NCBI GenBank assembly: GCA_018806985.1 | Contig: JADANN010000227.1 | Coordinates: forward strand, 293,128 to 357,127 | From: Angiostrongylus vasorum | Lineage: Eukaryota; Nematoda; Chromadorea; Rhabditida; Metastrongylidae | DNA: 64,000 nucleotides | Direction: 5' to 3' | In this document: piece after piece, positions 55,305-64,000 of the stretch | How the letters are laid out: every line of letters starts with the position of its first letter | Numbering within the stretch: position 1 is the stretch's first letter | Made by a program: the position numbers and the translations under genes | The notes under the pieces: generated by a model | Seen by the model: only the letters and a program-made list of their open reading frames with translations | Database searches by the model: none | Told to the model about the DNA's origin: nothing

Positions 55305-55605
55305 TCAGGGCGCTAGTAGCACGGTGCTTAGAGATGCCATACAATTTATATGCAGTCATCGGATCGATCCCGCACGTTGAGTTCACCAAACCTTCCTTCC
55401 TTCCTTCTGGGCTGGACAAATTGGTAACACACTTGTCCGGGAGGATAGTAGCAACTGACATGACGCACTGCTAGAGCACTGCAGGTCTTGTTTAGGCCAG
55501 ATATGCATTCATTCACCCCTAACGATGCTTGATGAAGTCGAATGCATGATGCATCCTTCAAGGAGTGACCAAAGGCGAGACCTGTATCCTTTTTTTGTCC
55601 TTTAT
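55305..55605 (+). mobile_element. SINE-1 copy
   Basis: Forward, near full length. Head: gcgctagtagcacggtgcttagag and catcggatcgatcccgc. Body: ggctggacaaattggtaac, acttgtccgggaggatag. Then cattcattcacccctaacga, gcttgatgaagtcgaatgc and the tail tgtatcctttttttgtcc. Confidence 0.8.
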
Positions 55606-56069
55606 TTGTGACTGATTATGGACGAACAAACATATACGGATGAGAGAAGGGAGGAATACGGCCAAGAAGGTATAGTAATCCTTATGACCTAAAGGCTTTC
55701 TTTTAACCTCGGCATTGATAAAAAGTTGTTTTCCTGATAAGCATGAACAAGTTCTTTATCAGAACATTTATTTCACTTGGTTAACATTCGGTGATCTCGT
55801 CTGATTCATCGCCTATCTGTCTCTTCGAATGGGAGTTGTTCTACCTACCAATAAGGGATTGCCAATGCAACTTCTCGATGCAGTTTCAACCCACGAAGAG
55901 AACACGATTTAGAAAGCTATTAGCTCACTTCTATTTAGCAAATACGAACTACAACTGAGTAGACAAACTGTACAGTTTCAGTAAACAGTACAGTGATTAA
56001 ACTTTTCAATAGATCTTGTGGAAAAAATCTTAAAAACGTGTTAAGGACATATTTATTAATAAATCTATC
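55606..56069. other. unassigned
   Basis: No gene or repeat recognised. Confidence 0.3.
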
Positions 56070-57320
56070 GCGCCGTTGAATCAATCAAGAGCGGCGACCT
56101 CACGATATCAGCAACTAACGCCCCATTGCTTGCTGCCTGTCGTCTACAAACTTTTCACTCGAATCATCCTAAACAGGTCTAACAGAACACTGGACCAAGG
56201 ACAGCCATGTGAGCAAGCAGGGTTTCGAAAAGGATTCACTGCAATGGACCACATTCATACGATAACAACACTCACTGAAGTATCGCAAGAATACAAGAGA
56301 CCGTACTGTTTCACTTTCGGTGTTAGGAAAGCTTTTGACTCAGCTGAAATAGAAACAGTCATAGAAGTTCTGGAAAACCAAGACATCCCTACCCAATATA
56401 TGAAAAATTCTTCGTGAGCTGTATGAAACAGATGGGTTAGCCTGGCCGATACCATTTAGCCAAAGCTATTTACCGCCGCAGTTGAGAACGTCATGGAAAT
56501 TAGGCAACATGGAGTAAAAATTGATGGTTGGCAATTACACCATCTTCGCCTTGCTGATGACAAGGTTCTTATAACACCAAACATTAGCCAAGCGAAACGA
56601 ATACATGACGACTGTAAAGCCTATTGGAAGATTGGTCTTCGACTAAATCTTACAAAAACGATGTTCATGAGGAACCGAATGGTTTCGTAGCCCCATTCAC
56701 GCTCAACGGTATCTCTGAATGCTCCAGTTAAGTCTATCTAGGCTAGGAAATCAACATGGTGAACAACTTAGCTTTAGAGTTGAAGAGGAGGAAACGGGCG
56801 GGTTGGGGAGCTTTCAAGAGCATCCAGGATGTTGTGAAGGACAAAGAACACCCGACTCCGTGCCCATCTTTTCGACTCCACGATTCTTCCTACCTTAACG
56901 TATGCGTCAGAAACCTGGTCGATGCGCAAGCGAGGTGAAAGATCACCCAGCGTTATAGAATGCGAAAGGATGATGCTAGGAATATCCCATGCCACACAAG
57001 CAAGGGAAGGCATCCGAAGCTTCGACCTGCGTCAACGACCGAAAACCAAGGATGCCGTCCCTATACGCCAAACTGTCGATAATATGGTGGACCAGACACG
57101 CAAATATGTAGGAAGGACAAGAGTTGGACAACACCCGTTAGTGACTCGATTTTTACTGATGTAAAGTTCTCCGAGAAAACCCTTGAAGGAGGATATACAA
57201 TGTTCGACAACTCTAGAGCGAGTAGGACCCACTGAGCTACTCTTTTAATGGAACACTGATAAATGGTTTACTAGCGCCCACTCGAGTCGCTCGAGGATCA
57301 ACGGGACGACGGGTGACCGT
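56070..57320 (+). mobile_element. RTE-A element, 5' truncated
   Basis: Starts within the RT fingers (LLPVVYKLFTRIILNRSNRTL) and runs to the 3' end. The ORF at 56076-56417 has EQAGFRKGFTAMDHIHTITT. Motif A reads FTFGVRKAFDSAEIETVIEV, where the first Asp of the family text (FIDLKKAFDS) is lost. Motif C at about 56560 is LADDKVLITP. The C-terminal zone includes RAGWGAFKSIQDVVKDKEH. Broken frames; inactive. Confidence 0.82.
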
Positions 57321-57833
57321 GCCGTTCAGAAGTGCACGCGCATTCCGCCAACAAATCCCAGATAAGAGACATAAATTTAGTACCATGTTATGAAAATTAC
57401 GCGGTAGAGACCGCTACGCATACGAAACCGTAGGACACGCTGGTAGGAGACGTCAGGAAATTTCAATATGGACGAACCAGTGGTGAAGATACTCATAGAG
57501 AGCTTGATAGACGAAGTTAGTAATGTGGACAAATCCCTTGCTGACTGAGAACTTACTCAAGAGAAAGACCCATTTAATTGGCACTTGCTAAAAAACGAAA
57601 GCATGCGGGTTCTTCCACACACTTTTTTGTCGCTTTGCAATCGTCATCTATGGAGATGGTCAGGTTCGAGGGTTCATTCTGCTGCTATTTGACTGCGCGC
57701 TTCTATTCTTAATGATATACCGAATCAAACACGATTTTCGATGAAATCCCTTATGCAGCCGTTTTTCGGCGTTCTCAAGCTTCCACGGCAGGAATTCGTC
57801 TGTTCTCACGAATCGAAGCAAAAATTATTATCT
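57321..57833. other. unassigned
   Basis: No gene or repeat recognised. Confidence 0.3.
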
Positions 57834-58484
57834 TTGACTTGATTATTCACTGCCTGCTCTTTTGCGGCAGGTTATGCGTCTGCGAGAAATATAACTTTAG
57901 TGATGCTGAGATATTTGCAAACTCTGGACCGCAGGTGCCTATGGTGGAACGAACGCGCTATTGTCCTTTCCGGGAGTAGCGCGCTCACCACCACACCATG
58001 CAGGTCCTTCGTTTCGCCTGTCTCTCAGCTAGTTCTATTGATCTTTTGCCATCAGCAATCACCCGTGAGCGGGATTGATCTGGGAGCCCAAATCCGGAAA
58101 GGACAATAGCGCGTTCGTTCCCACCATAGGCACCTGCGGTCAGAGTTTGCAAATATCTCAGCATCATTAAAGTTATATTTCGCAACGCATAACCCTGCCG
58201 CTAAAAAGAGTAGGCAGTAAATAATAAGTCAAAATTGTGATTATAACTGCAGCCTCAGCTTAACTGGGTTCGTTGCCGATTTGGGCCCCCCAGATCAATC
58301 CCGCTCACGGGTGATTGCTGATGGCAAAGATCAATAGAACTAGCTGAGAGACAGGCGAAACGAAGGACCCGCATGGTGTGGTGGTGAGCGCGCTACTCCC
58401 CGGAAAGGACAATAGCGCGTTCGTTCCCCACCATAGGCACCTGCGGTCCAGAGTTTTGCAAATATCTCAGCATCACTAAAGCAA
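57834..58484. repeat. R3 large inverted pair with a third partial unit
   Basis: Left arm 57895-58094 and right arm 58278-58481 are near-identical inverted copies of R3 (about 200 bp). Between them lies a third, partial forward unit (58095-58200) and its tail. Differences between the arms are mostly one-base changes in run length, for example gtggaac against gtggggaac. ORFs here on both strands are repeat artefacts. Confidence 0.88.
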
Positions 58485-58654
58485 AAAATTATTGTTTTTG
58501 GACTCTGACTTTTCAATTTCGACATCAAGTCCTGTGACGAGAGCGAATCCTGCGACTAGTCGACCAAGAGCATGAGAACAATGTAACAAGCAGACTCCCA
58601 CGCAAACATGCATATGTAGATAGCTGAACCTCATATAACATCTGAATCCGAAAG

Positions 58655-59045
58655 CTCGTCCATTCTCAGATATTTGCGAGGAACACCAGGACGCCTTCGA
58701 GTCCACCTCTACCCCCTTCCGAGGGCCACGTATTACCTTCTGCATCACCGAGGCCCTTGTTTTGTCTATCTCTCAGCCAGATTTTATCCTAACGGTGCTA
58801 TGCCGATTTGTACACCTCAGATCATCCCTCTGACCGGTGATTGCTGATAGCACTGTTAGGGTATAAAAACTGGCTGAGAGAAGGCAAAGCAGCCACAGTG
58901 ATGCAGTGACTCCCTGAAAAGGGTAACTGCGGGTTCGAAGCTGGTCTGCATTTCCGAGTTTTGCAAATATTTCAACACCATTGTGGTGCTATTTCAAGCA
59001 ATACCCTGTTATGAAAGAATAATATGCAGTAAATAAAAAGTTAAT
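58655..59045. repeat. R3 variant palindrome
   Basis: Reverse unit 58660-58820 (tctcagatatttgcg, ccttccgagggcc, ctctcagccagattttatcc) and forward unit 58840-59040 (aactggctgagagaaggc, gatgcagtgactccctg, gcgggttcgaagc, gttttgcaaatatttc). The forward unit keeps a clear box B gggttcgaa. Confidence 0.75.
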
Positions 59046-59149
59046 CATTTAATTCTACTCCCTATTTTGTAATATCTCAACCACAGAGATGATGGGATTT
59101 GGGTATAAAATCGATTTAAGTTGAGAATCTGTTGCATTCTCTCACTGAA

Positions 59150-59385
59150 AGATCAATAAAGGGTAAAGCTCTCGACTCAATCACTGAGGGATGCGCAATG
59201 ACCTCGACTTCATTAAACATCGTTAGAGGTGAAAGAATTCATATCCAGGCTTTATAATGACTAGCACTGGCCTACCGATGTATGCCCATCTCGGAGGCTT
59301 GGAAGGCTTAGTGAGTCTGGGATGCGAGAATCGATCCCATTTGTATTGCAGGGTGCCTCTAAGCACTACGCTACACGTGCCCTAC
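59150..59385 (-). mobile_element. SINE-1 copy
   Basis: Reversed SINE-1: aataaagggtaaagctctcg, atgacctcgacttcattaaac, tgactagcactggcctaccg. The middle is shortened (deletion near 59285). Then aatcgatcccatttgtattg (box B) and ctacgctacacgtgccc (box A) follow at the right. Confidence 0.75.
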
Positions 59386-59518
59386 TATCATTGCCATAAT
59401 CAATGTCGTCAGAGATGTCTTTCCATGGAATTCTGAAGTAATCGTGCTAGAGCGTTTAGAACTGTTCACGTAGAGTCGTCAACCTTTCCAATCCTTTCTT
59501 CATTGCAGAGAACACCAC

Positions 59519-59543
59519 CCACCCACCCACCCACCCACTCATA

Positions 59544-59591
<48 letters not shown>
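59519..59591 (+). repeat. (CCCA)n / (CA)n microsatellite
   Basis: A short ccca array (59513-59545) leads into about 20 CA units to 59591. The valine/cysteine ORF on the minus strand is an artefact. Confidence 0.95.
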
Positions 59592-59593
<2 letters not shown>

Positions 59594-60379
59594 ACTTCAT
59601 CCTATTTATGTGGGACCTTTCAAACTGCCTGTCCCTTTGTGATTCACGAGTTTGCACTTGAAAGGCCCTTTATCTCTCTTGATAAAACCATCTTTCTTTG
59701 TACAACTTTTTCCAAGTCCTTATTTCATGAACACCCTCTTTGTGAACCACGGTACTCTTGTCTGATGCTGTTTGTACTAGCAAAGTTTTTTTATATACCG
59801 TTTTGTCTGACGCCTTTATTTACATTTACCACAGTGTGCATGAAATGGTTGCAGTCAGACCATACTAATTGAAAACTCTTTAGAATTTCTTCCCGAGCAA
59901 TAAATCTAGGTCCATTCAGTAAGAATTTTATCATCTTCAAGTGATATATGCGAATCACTGACCTCCTAGAAGACCACGTGGCTTACCCACTTAGTTAAGC
60001 TTTAGTTTTCCATTTCTTGCAGTGGAATCTAGTAACCTTTCTCAGGATCGACTTCCTATTAACCTCGGCACTTAATTGTAAATGCGTCGTTTTTTTGTAG
60101 AATAAACATTTACTTCGAGTAGAACTAGAACGAAGTCATCAACCATCTCCGAACTGAGAGGACATAAGTAACAGTATAAAATTTAAAAATACTAAGGACA
60201 ATGTGGTAAGTTCGAAAGTGCTTGGGATAAGTTAAGTGGCATAACGCATAATGAACAATCGCAAAGAAAGGAATAGTTCGTTTCTGTACAAAATCACTAG
60301 AATCTCATCACATTTCAAATCTTTCTCTCTTATTGACTTACTGCAAGAACACGTGTTTATATTGTTGGGCTTACACAAG
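59592..60379. other. unassigned
   Basis: No gene or repeat recognised; the ORF at 59639-59872 has no motif. Confidence 0.35.
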
Positions 60380-60740
60380 GTTGATACGAGATGTTTATTC
60401 GGCTAACGTTTCGACGTCTTCATCTTCATTGGAGCCGATGATCTCAGTCGATGGGCCACAGTTGTCAGCAAGCGCGCTGTATAAGAGAGCACTACCGGGT
60501 GAGCCTCCCTCATTCGTGCGGTGTTCCATTGAGGAGCAGATCCGTCTCGGTGCGATTACGAAGACGTCACATCGAGATAGAGAACAACTGTGGATCATCG
60601 ACACGGATCATCGGTTCTGATGAAGACGAAGGCGTCGAAACGTTAGCCGAATAAACATCTCATTTCAATCCCCTTGTAAGCTCAATAATCTAAACACATG
60701 TTGATTATTACAGTACCGAGGTTAAATGACGGTCGGTTTC
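60380..60740. mobile_element. PLE arm pair with one intact hammerhead
   Basis: Inverted arms (60380-60480 and 60560-60740) with a spacer of about 80 bp. Left: attcggctaacgtttcgacg, tcttcatcttcattgg; right: cgtcgaaacgttagccgaat. The left motif has CCAATGA in place of CTGATGA and is dead. The right motif is intact. The arm ends with ccccttgtaagctcaataat. Confidence 0.75.
60611..60650 (+). ncRNA. hammerhead ribozyme motif, H1 type, intact
   Basis: Helix I UCGGUU (60611-60616) pairs with AGCCGA (60645-60650), with one G-U pair. Core CUGAUGA is at 60617-60623, helix II GACG (60625-60628) and CGUC (60633-60636) with loop AAGG, GAAA at 60637-60640, then CGUU. Cleavage is expected after U60644. A15.1-U16.1 and C-G would form helix III without a loop; ACGU is self-complementary, so a dimer is more likely. 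The hammerhead fold of this length and spacing is well known. Confidence 0.75.
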
Positions 60741-61074
60741 AAAATTATTGCAAGAATATTTGGACAGAAATGAAAGCAGTTTTGAGAAACTTTTGGACAT
60801 AGAAGTAAAATAGCAGAACAAGAAACAAAGAATTCCAGTACAAACAACTCTGCCAGTTTTGACTTTTTATTACTCTGAAAATGGAACATTCCGAGATTTC
60901 CTCTTAGAGCAAGTAGGGATCACAGGCTATACACAAAGACAGAGAAGATAGTGACCAGGATACTCCATTGACTGAAACAACAACAAGAGATAGACATTGA
61001 TGGCATAATAACACAAAGACCAACTTTCTATAAGCCTGGTGATAAATAATCGATATATTTGTTTATATGTTCAT
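60741..61074. other. unassigned
   Basis: No gene or repeat recognised. Confidence 0.3.
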
Positions 61075-61345
61075 ATGAAGGCCACGTGTGGAGCAGTGGT
61101 TGAAGGCTCCCTTCAACACACGTGGACTCACGCCCATGGACCACCAAACCTTCCATCTCTCCGGGGTCGGCAAATTAGTACCAGACTTCTCTGGGAGGAT
61201 AGCAGCACTGGCTCGATACATCACAAAGTCACCGCGAGTCATTGTAAAACCCAGATATGCATTCAATCACAAGTCGAATGCATGGCGCATCTCTCAGGGG
61301 ATTGATGAACGCCGAGAGCTTTATCCTTTTTTGACCTTTTATGGT
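61075..61345 (+). mobile_element. SINE-1 copy
   Basis: Forward, well kept: gccacgtgtggagcagtggttgaag (box A), ctccggggtcggcaaattag, gtaccagacttctctgggag, gatagcagcactggctcgat, cgcgagtcattgtaaaaccc, ctcaggggattgatgaacgc and the tail tttatcctttt. Confidence 0.8.
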
Positions 61346-61766
61346 ACTACAATTGATATGTAAGCCAAACATGCCAGATGCGCTCACAAATTTGAGTTTA
61401 AAGTAGGAAAACATGGTAAAACGTGGTCAATTAAACCTTTGTTCATCAGATAAATATAGAACATAATCATGAATGTTTGCATCACACGCACGAGATGGCA
61501 ATATCCAACAGTTCCTGTAAGGAGTCTACAACTATAACTTGTTTAAATAGATACAAAAGATACTCTACGTAAACGAGTCTTCTTGATAAAATGGACCTTA
61601 TCATGTGGGCTGCTAGAGTTCGAGTGCAGTGGCCACCAGCTCGAAATACTTCGATTGTGATACCATCAGACCTAAATCCACGCTGTCTTCCTGTTCTTGA
61701 TCGATTTCCCGGTCAAATACTGCAGTTTTGGAATATACCAAATAAATCAAACTTGAGTAGAATATC
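61346..61766. other. unassigned
   Basis: No gene or repeat recognised. Confidence 0.3.
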
Positions 61767-62177
61767 TTTGCTATTTACTTGATACTTGCTACTTTAATGG
61801 CCCATCCTCTCTGGTTGTGCGGGCCCCCAGCATAATCTCCATTTTTCGGAGATTTGCTGGTTAAAGCCATTGTGGTTCCCTGGAGTCCCGAGGTCAGCCT
61901 GGCCAAAGTCTACTCCAGGTCTTCACCACCACAGGCAGTCGCAGCCCTTGTGGATCACAGGGGGATTTACCACTATGCGGCTTTGATACCAGGACGGTGG
62001 TGGATCCTGGTATTGGTTTGCTCTTAGCTAGGCTTCCTGATGGAAATGCCAGACTCCTTCTCAGCTTGGGGAGGCCCTGCCAGTAGATGAATCTCCGCTG
62101 TACATCGCAGTCCGGCACCCAGGAACAGCTTCTTGCCACGATGAGGCGGTAAACCGTTGGGAGCTTTTTGCTATTTA
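61767..62177 (-). mobile_element. R1 repeat, full length, with target-site duplication
   Basis: Complete reversed R1 between 11-bp direct repeats tttgctattta (61767-61777 and 62167-62177). The tail (acttgatacttgctacttt) is at the left, and the 5' end (ccacgatgaggcggtaaacc gttgggag) at the right. Confidence 0.88.
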
Positions 62178-62225
62178 ATCAGTGTCATGTCTAGAAATGA
62201 TGCAAATGGCTGATAGCGTTGCAGT

Positions 62226-62606
62226 ATTTTCGCGAATACTGCTTACTTGATACTTGAACGTCCCGTCCCCACTAGTTGTGCGGGCCCCAGCATAATCACC
62301 ATTTTTCAGAGATTTGCTGGTTAAGCCGTTAGTGGTTCCCTTGGAACCCCGAGGACAGCCTGGCCAAAGTCTGCCCCAGATCGTCACCACGACAGCAGTC
62401 ACAGGCCTTGTGGATCAGAGGGACATTTACCACCATGCGACTTTGATACCAAGGCGGTGGTGGATCCTGGTATTGGTTTACTCTTAGCTAGGCTTCGTGA
62501 TGGGAACGCCGGGCTCCTTCTCAGACTGGGAGACCCTGCCGGGAGGACGAATCCCCCCCGCTGTACATCGCAGTCCATTTTTCATTTTCCTCATTTTCGC
62601 GAATAC
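62226..62606 (-). mobile_element. R1 repeat, 5' truncated, with target-site duplication
   Basis: Reversed R1 between 14-bp direct repeats attttcgcgaatac (62226-62239 and 62593-62606). The AAGTATC-type tail is next to the left duplication. The 5' end stops at ctgtacatcgcagtcc, short of the full-length 5' end, as in truncated reverse transcription. It sits only about 50 bp from another R1 copy. Confidence 0.9.
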
Positions 62607-62908
62607 CCTGACTAAATCTCCTTATCGGTTTTGTGCATTGCCTCGAGTGGTTTTTTTCAGTCTGCACCTTTATAACTCGTCCTATGATATTAGTATATGA
62701 GTCCTATAGTGTTCACTGCTAGTCGTGTTGAATGGGTTGCAACCAGACACTGCGGCCTTCCTTTTTTCCTGAGAAGCCGTTCTACAGAATAAGTACTTTA
62801 ACTGGTTCGACGAAGAACTCATAGCTCTCCGACGGATCGTAGACCACGGATAGCTTTGATTCTATCGTCTAGATGAAATGATTTAGTGTACATAAAAAAG
62901 CATTCAAA
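62607..62908. other. unassigned
   Basis: No gene or repeat recognised; 62765-62815 weakly resembles part of R4 (gccgttctacagaataag). Confidence 0.3.
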
Positions 62909-62988
62909 ATGACGACAGGATCATCAAACGGTTCGACAGAATCCTCATCCAGCTCGTTAGCTGTTAGTGCGGCTCACCGTCAATCGCT
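62909..62988 (+). CDS. possible first coding exon, Ser-rich, unidentified
   Basis: An AAAATG start opens a frame encoding MTTGSSNGSTESSSSSLAVS and then AAHRQSL, ending at GTAAAT (62989), a possible donor. An ATTTAG upstream near 62885 could be a leader acceptor. If the donor is not used, the frame stops at TAA one codon later. A low-complexity Ser-rich start is common at N-termini, but no following exon was identified in the remaining 1 kb. Confidence 0.3.
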
Positions 62989-64000
62989 GTAAATCTTGAC
63001 GATCACCCTGATGATCACCCAGTATAAATGTGCACTACAGCAACTCTACTCCGCACTGATCGCATTGATAGGTGATAATACAATCTGTTGTGTCGCTACT
63101 CCGAATATGCACGACTTAAATGACATTCGCGACACCAACTTTTTAAAATGAGGTATAGTATGTTTTGGGTGAGAAATCACTTAGCATATTCTGCTATGCC
63201 ATGAAACCCAGCGGCTGCTTGTAGTTCAGAATCTTCGCAGTGTTGCTAGGATTCTATTTCCTAGCGCACCAAAGATATTGTTTGCTAGTACTTTTACAGA
63301 ATAACTGACCACGGCGTGTTCAATCCCACCCATCTGAAACTACTGCTCATTTAGTTACAGCACGTACTCAGTAGTATCACTAAGTACAACTCTGGACTTC
63401 TGCTCTCTTCCATACCCACAGAGAACAGTTGCTGTATGATAGTGCAACTGAAGGTTAAAAGTAGGAATAAGTATGTAAATCTGACACGCATATGCCAGTA
63501 GCAACTCTTTGGAAATGTTCCATATCTAGTGGCGAGATGTTTATGATACGTAGGGAAGGCTTTATTACATCATTGCTAGAACTCCGATGAACTGTTTCTT
63601 TACTACAACAACTCTATGGAACTAGTAAAAATTGATTGCAGTTTACTCTACAGAACATCAGAAGCAGGTTGTTGTTGTGCAAAAAAAATCGTCCGACCCT
63701 TGAACTAGTCTGTTTAATGTGCTAATAGTGCCTCAAAGCTACCCCAATAGTGATGGATAGGGATAGTAGCTATATTGTATCCTGAGTTCCTATGGCAACA
63801 AATATCAGGTTGAGCTAAGGTTACCCTTGTACCTAAATCACTAGAAGGCTTTTTGTGATGATCGTTGAATAACAGCGACCCTAATGATTGAAGTGCAGCA
63901 CTCAAGAAAATTGGCAAGGGACAATATGTGCATGTTTATAATTAAAAGACGCAGATTTGCTGTTGAAGGGTGCTGAAGATGTGTCCGTGGCAGTTTGACA
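62989..64000. other. unassigned right end
   Basis: No exon, repeat or RNA recognised. The ORF at 63714-63917 (minus) has no motif. Confidence 0.35.

Noticed and set aside
59466..59657. 63-codon ORF with Val-Cys and Gly-Trp runs
   Set aside because: It comes from the CA/CCCA microsatellite.
1..64000. Telomeric TTAGGC arrays, CRISPR arrays, rRNA genes
   Set aside because: No tandem TTAGGC, no evenly spaced short repeats and no rRNA-like sequence seen.

Overview
This is an animal genomic fragment, almost certainly from a parasitic strongylid nematode of the hookworm type. Two host genes are clear: the 3' half of casein kinase I alpha (kin-19 type, + strand, 3766-6301) and a complete seven-exon copper homeostasis gene of the CutC family (- strand, 33946-37556). 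Both have nematode-style splice sites ending in TTTCAG or TTTTAG. The many decayed RTE-clade retrotransposons encode a reverse transcriptase of the kind that is very abundant in hookworm genomes. The species cannot be fixed from the sequence.

Layout: 1-2775 holds a decayed RTE-B element and R1 repeats. 2776-6301 holds the last three exons of the kinase, whose earlier exons must lie before the window. 6302-33900 is repeats with a few doubtful exon candidates. It includes two RTE-A elements (13115-16270 and 19565-21600) and two Penelope-like element (PLE) remnants with a GIY-YIG endonuclease fragment between inverted arms (18062-19086 and 29636-30665). 33946-37556 is cutc-1. 37557-64000 is again repeats: RTE-A copies at 40845-43995, 50060-51440 and 56070-57320, PLE arm pairs, tRNA-derived SINEs and inverted tRNA-like repeats. 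A possible first exon of another gene lies at 62909-62988.

Repeat names used here are mine. RTE-A and RTE-B are two RTE-clade LINE families. SINE-1 has a tRNA-like head and a TTTATCC-type tail. SINE-2 has a tRNA-like head and a 3' end containing GCACAGTAGATG. R1 is about 380 bp with an (AAGTATC)n tail and target-site duplications. R3 has a tRNA-like core and is usually arranged as head-to-head inverted pairs. R4 is a block of about 650 bp found twice.

The most interesting signal is in the PLE arms. They carry hammerhead ribozyme motifs: CUGANGA, a helix II hairpin, GAAA, then CGUC or CGUU at the cleavage site. Several have an intact core, and helix I changes on both sides between copies so that pairing is kept. 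Helix III has no loop but is self-complementary, which suggests a dimeric ribozyme. Hammerhead motifs in PLE terminal repeats are known from other animals; here they sit in back-to-back inverted pairs beside GIY-YIG fragments. The LINEs probably supplied the machinery for the SINE and R1 insertions. No source of PLE reverse transcriptase was found in the window.
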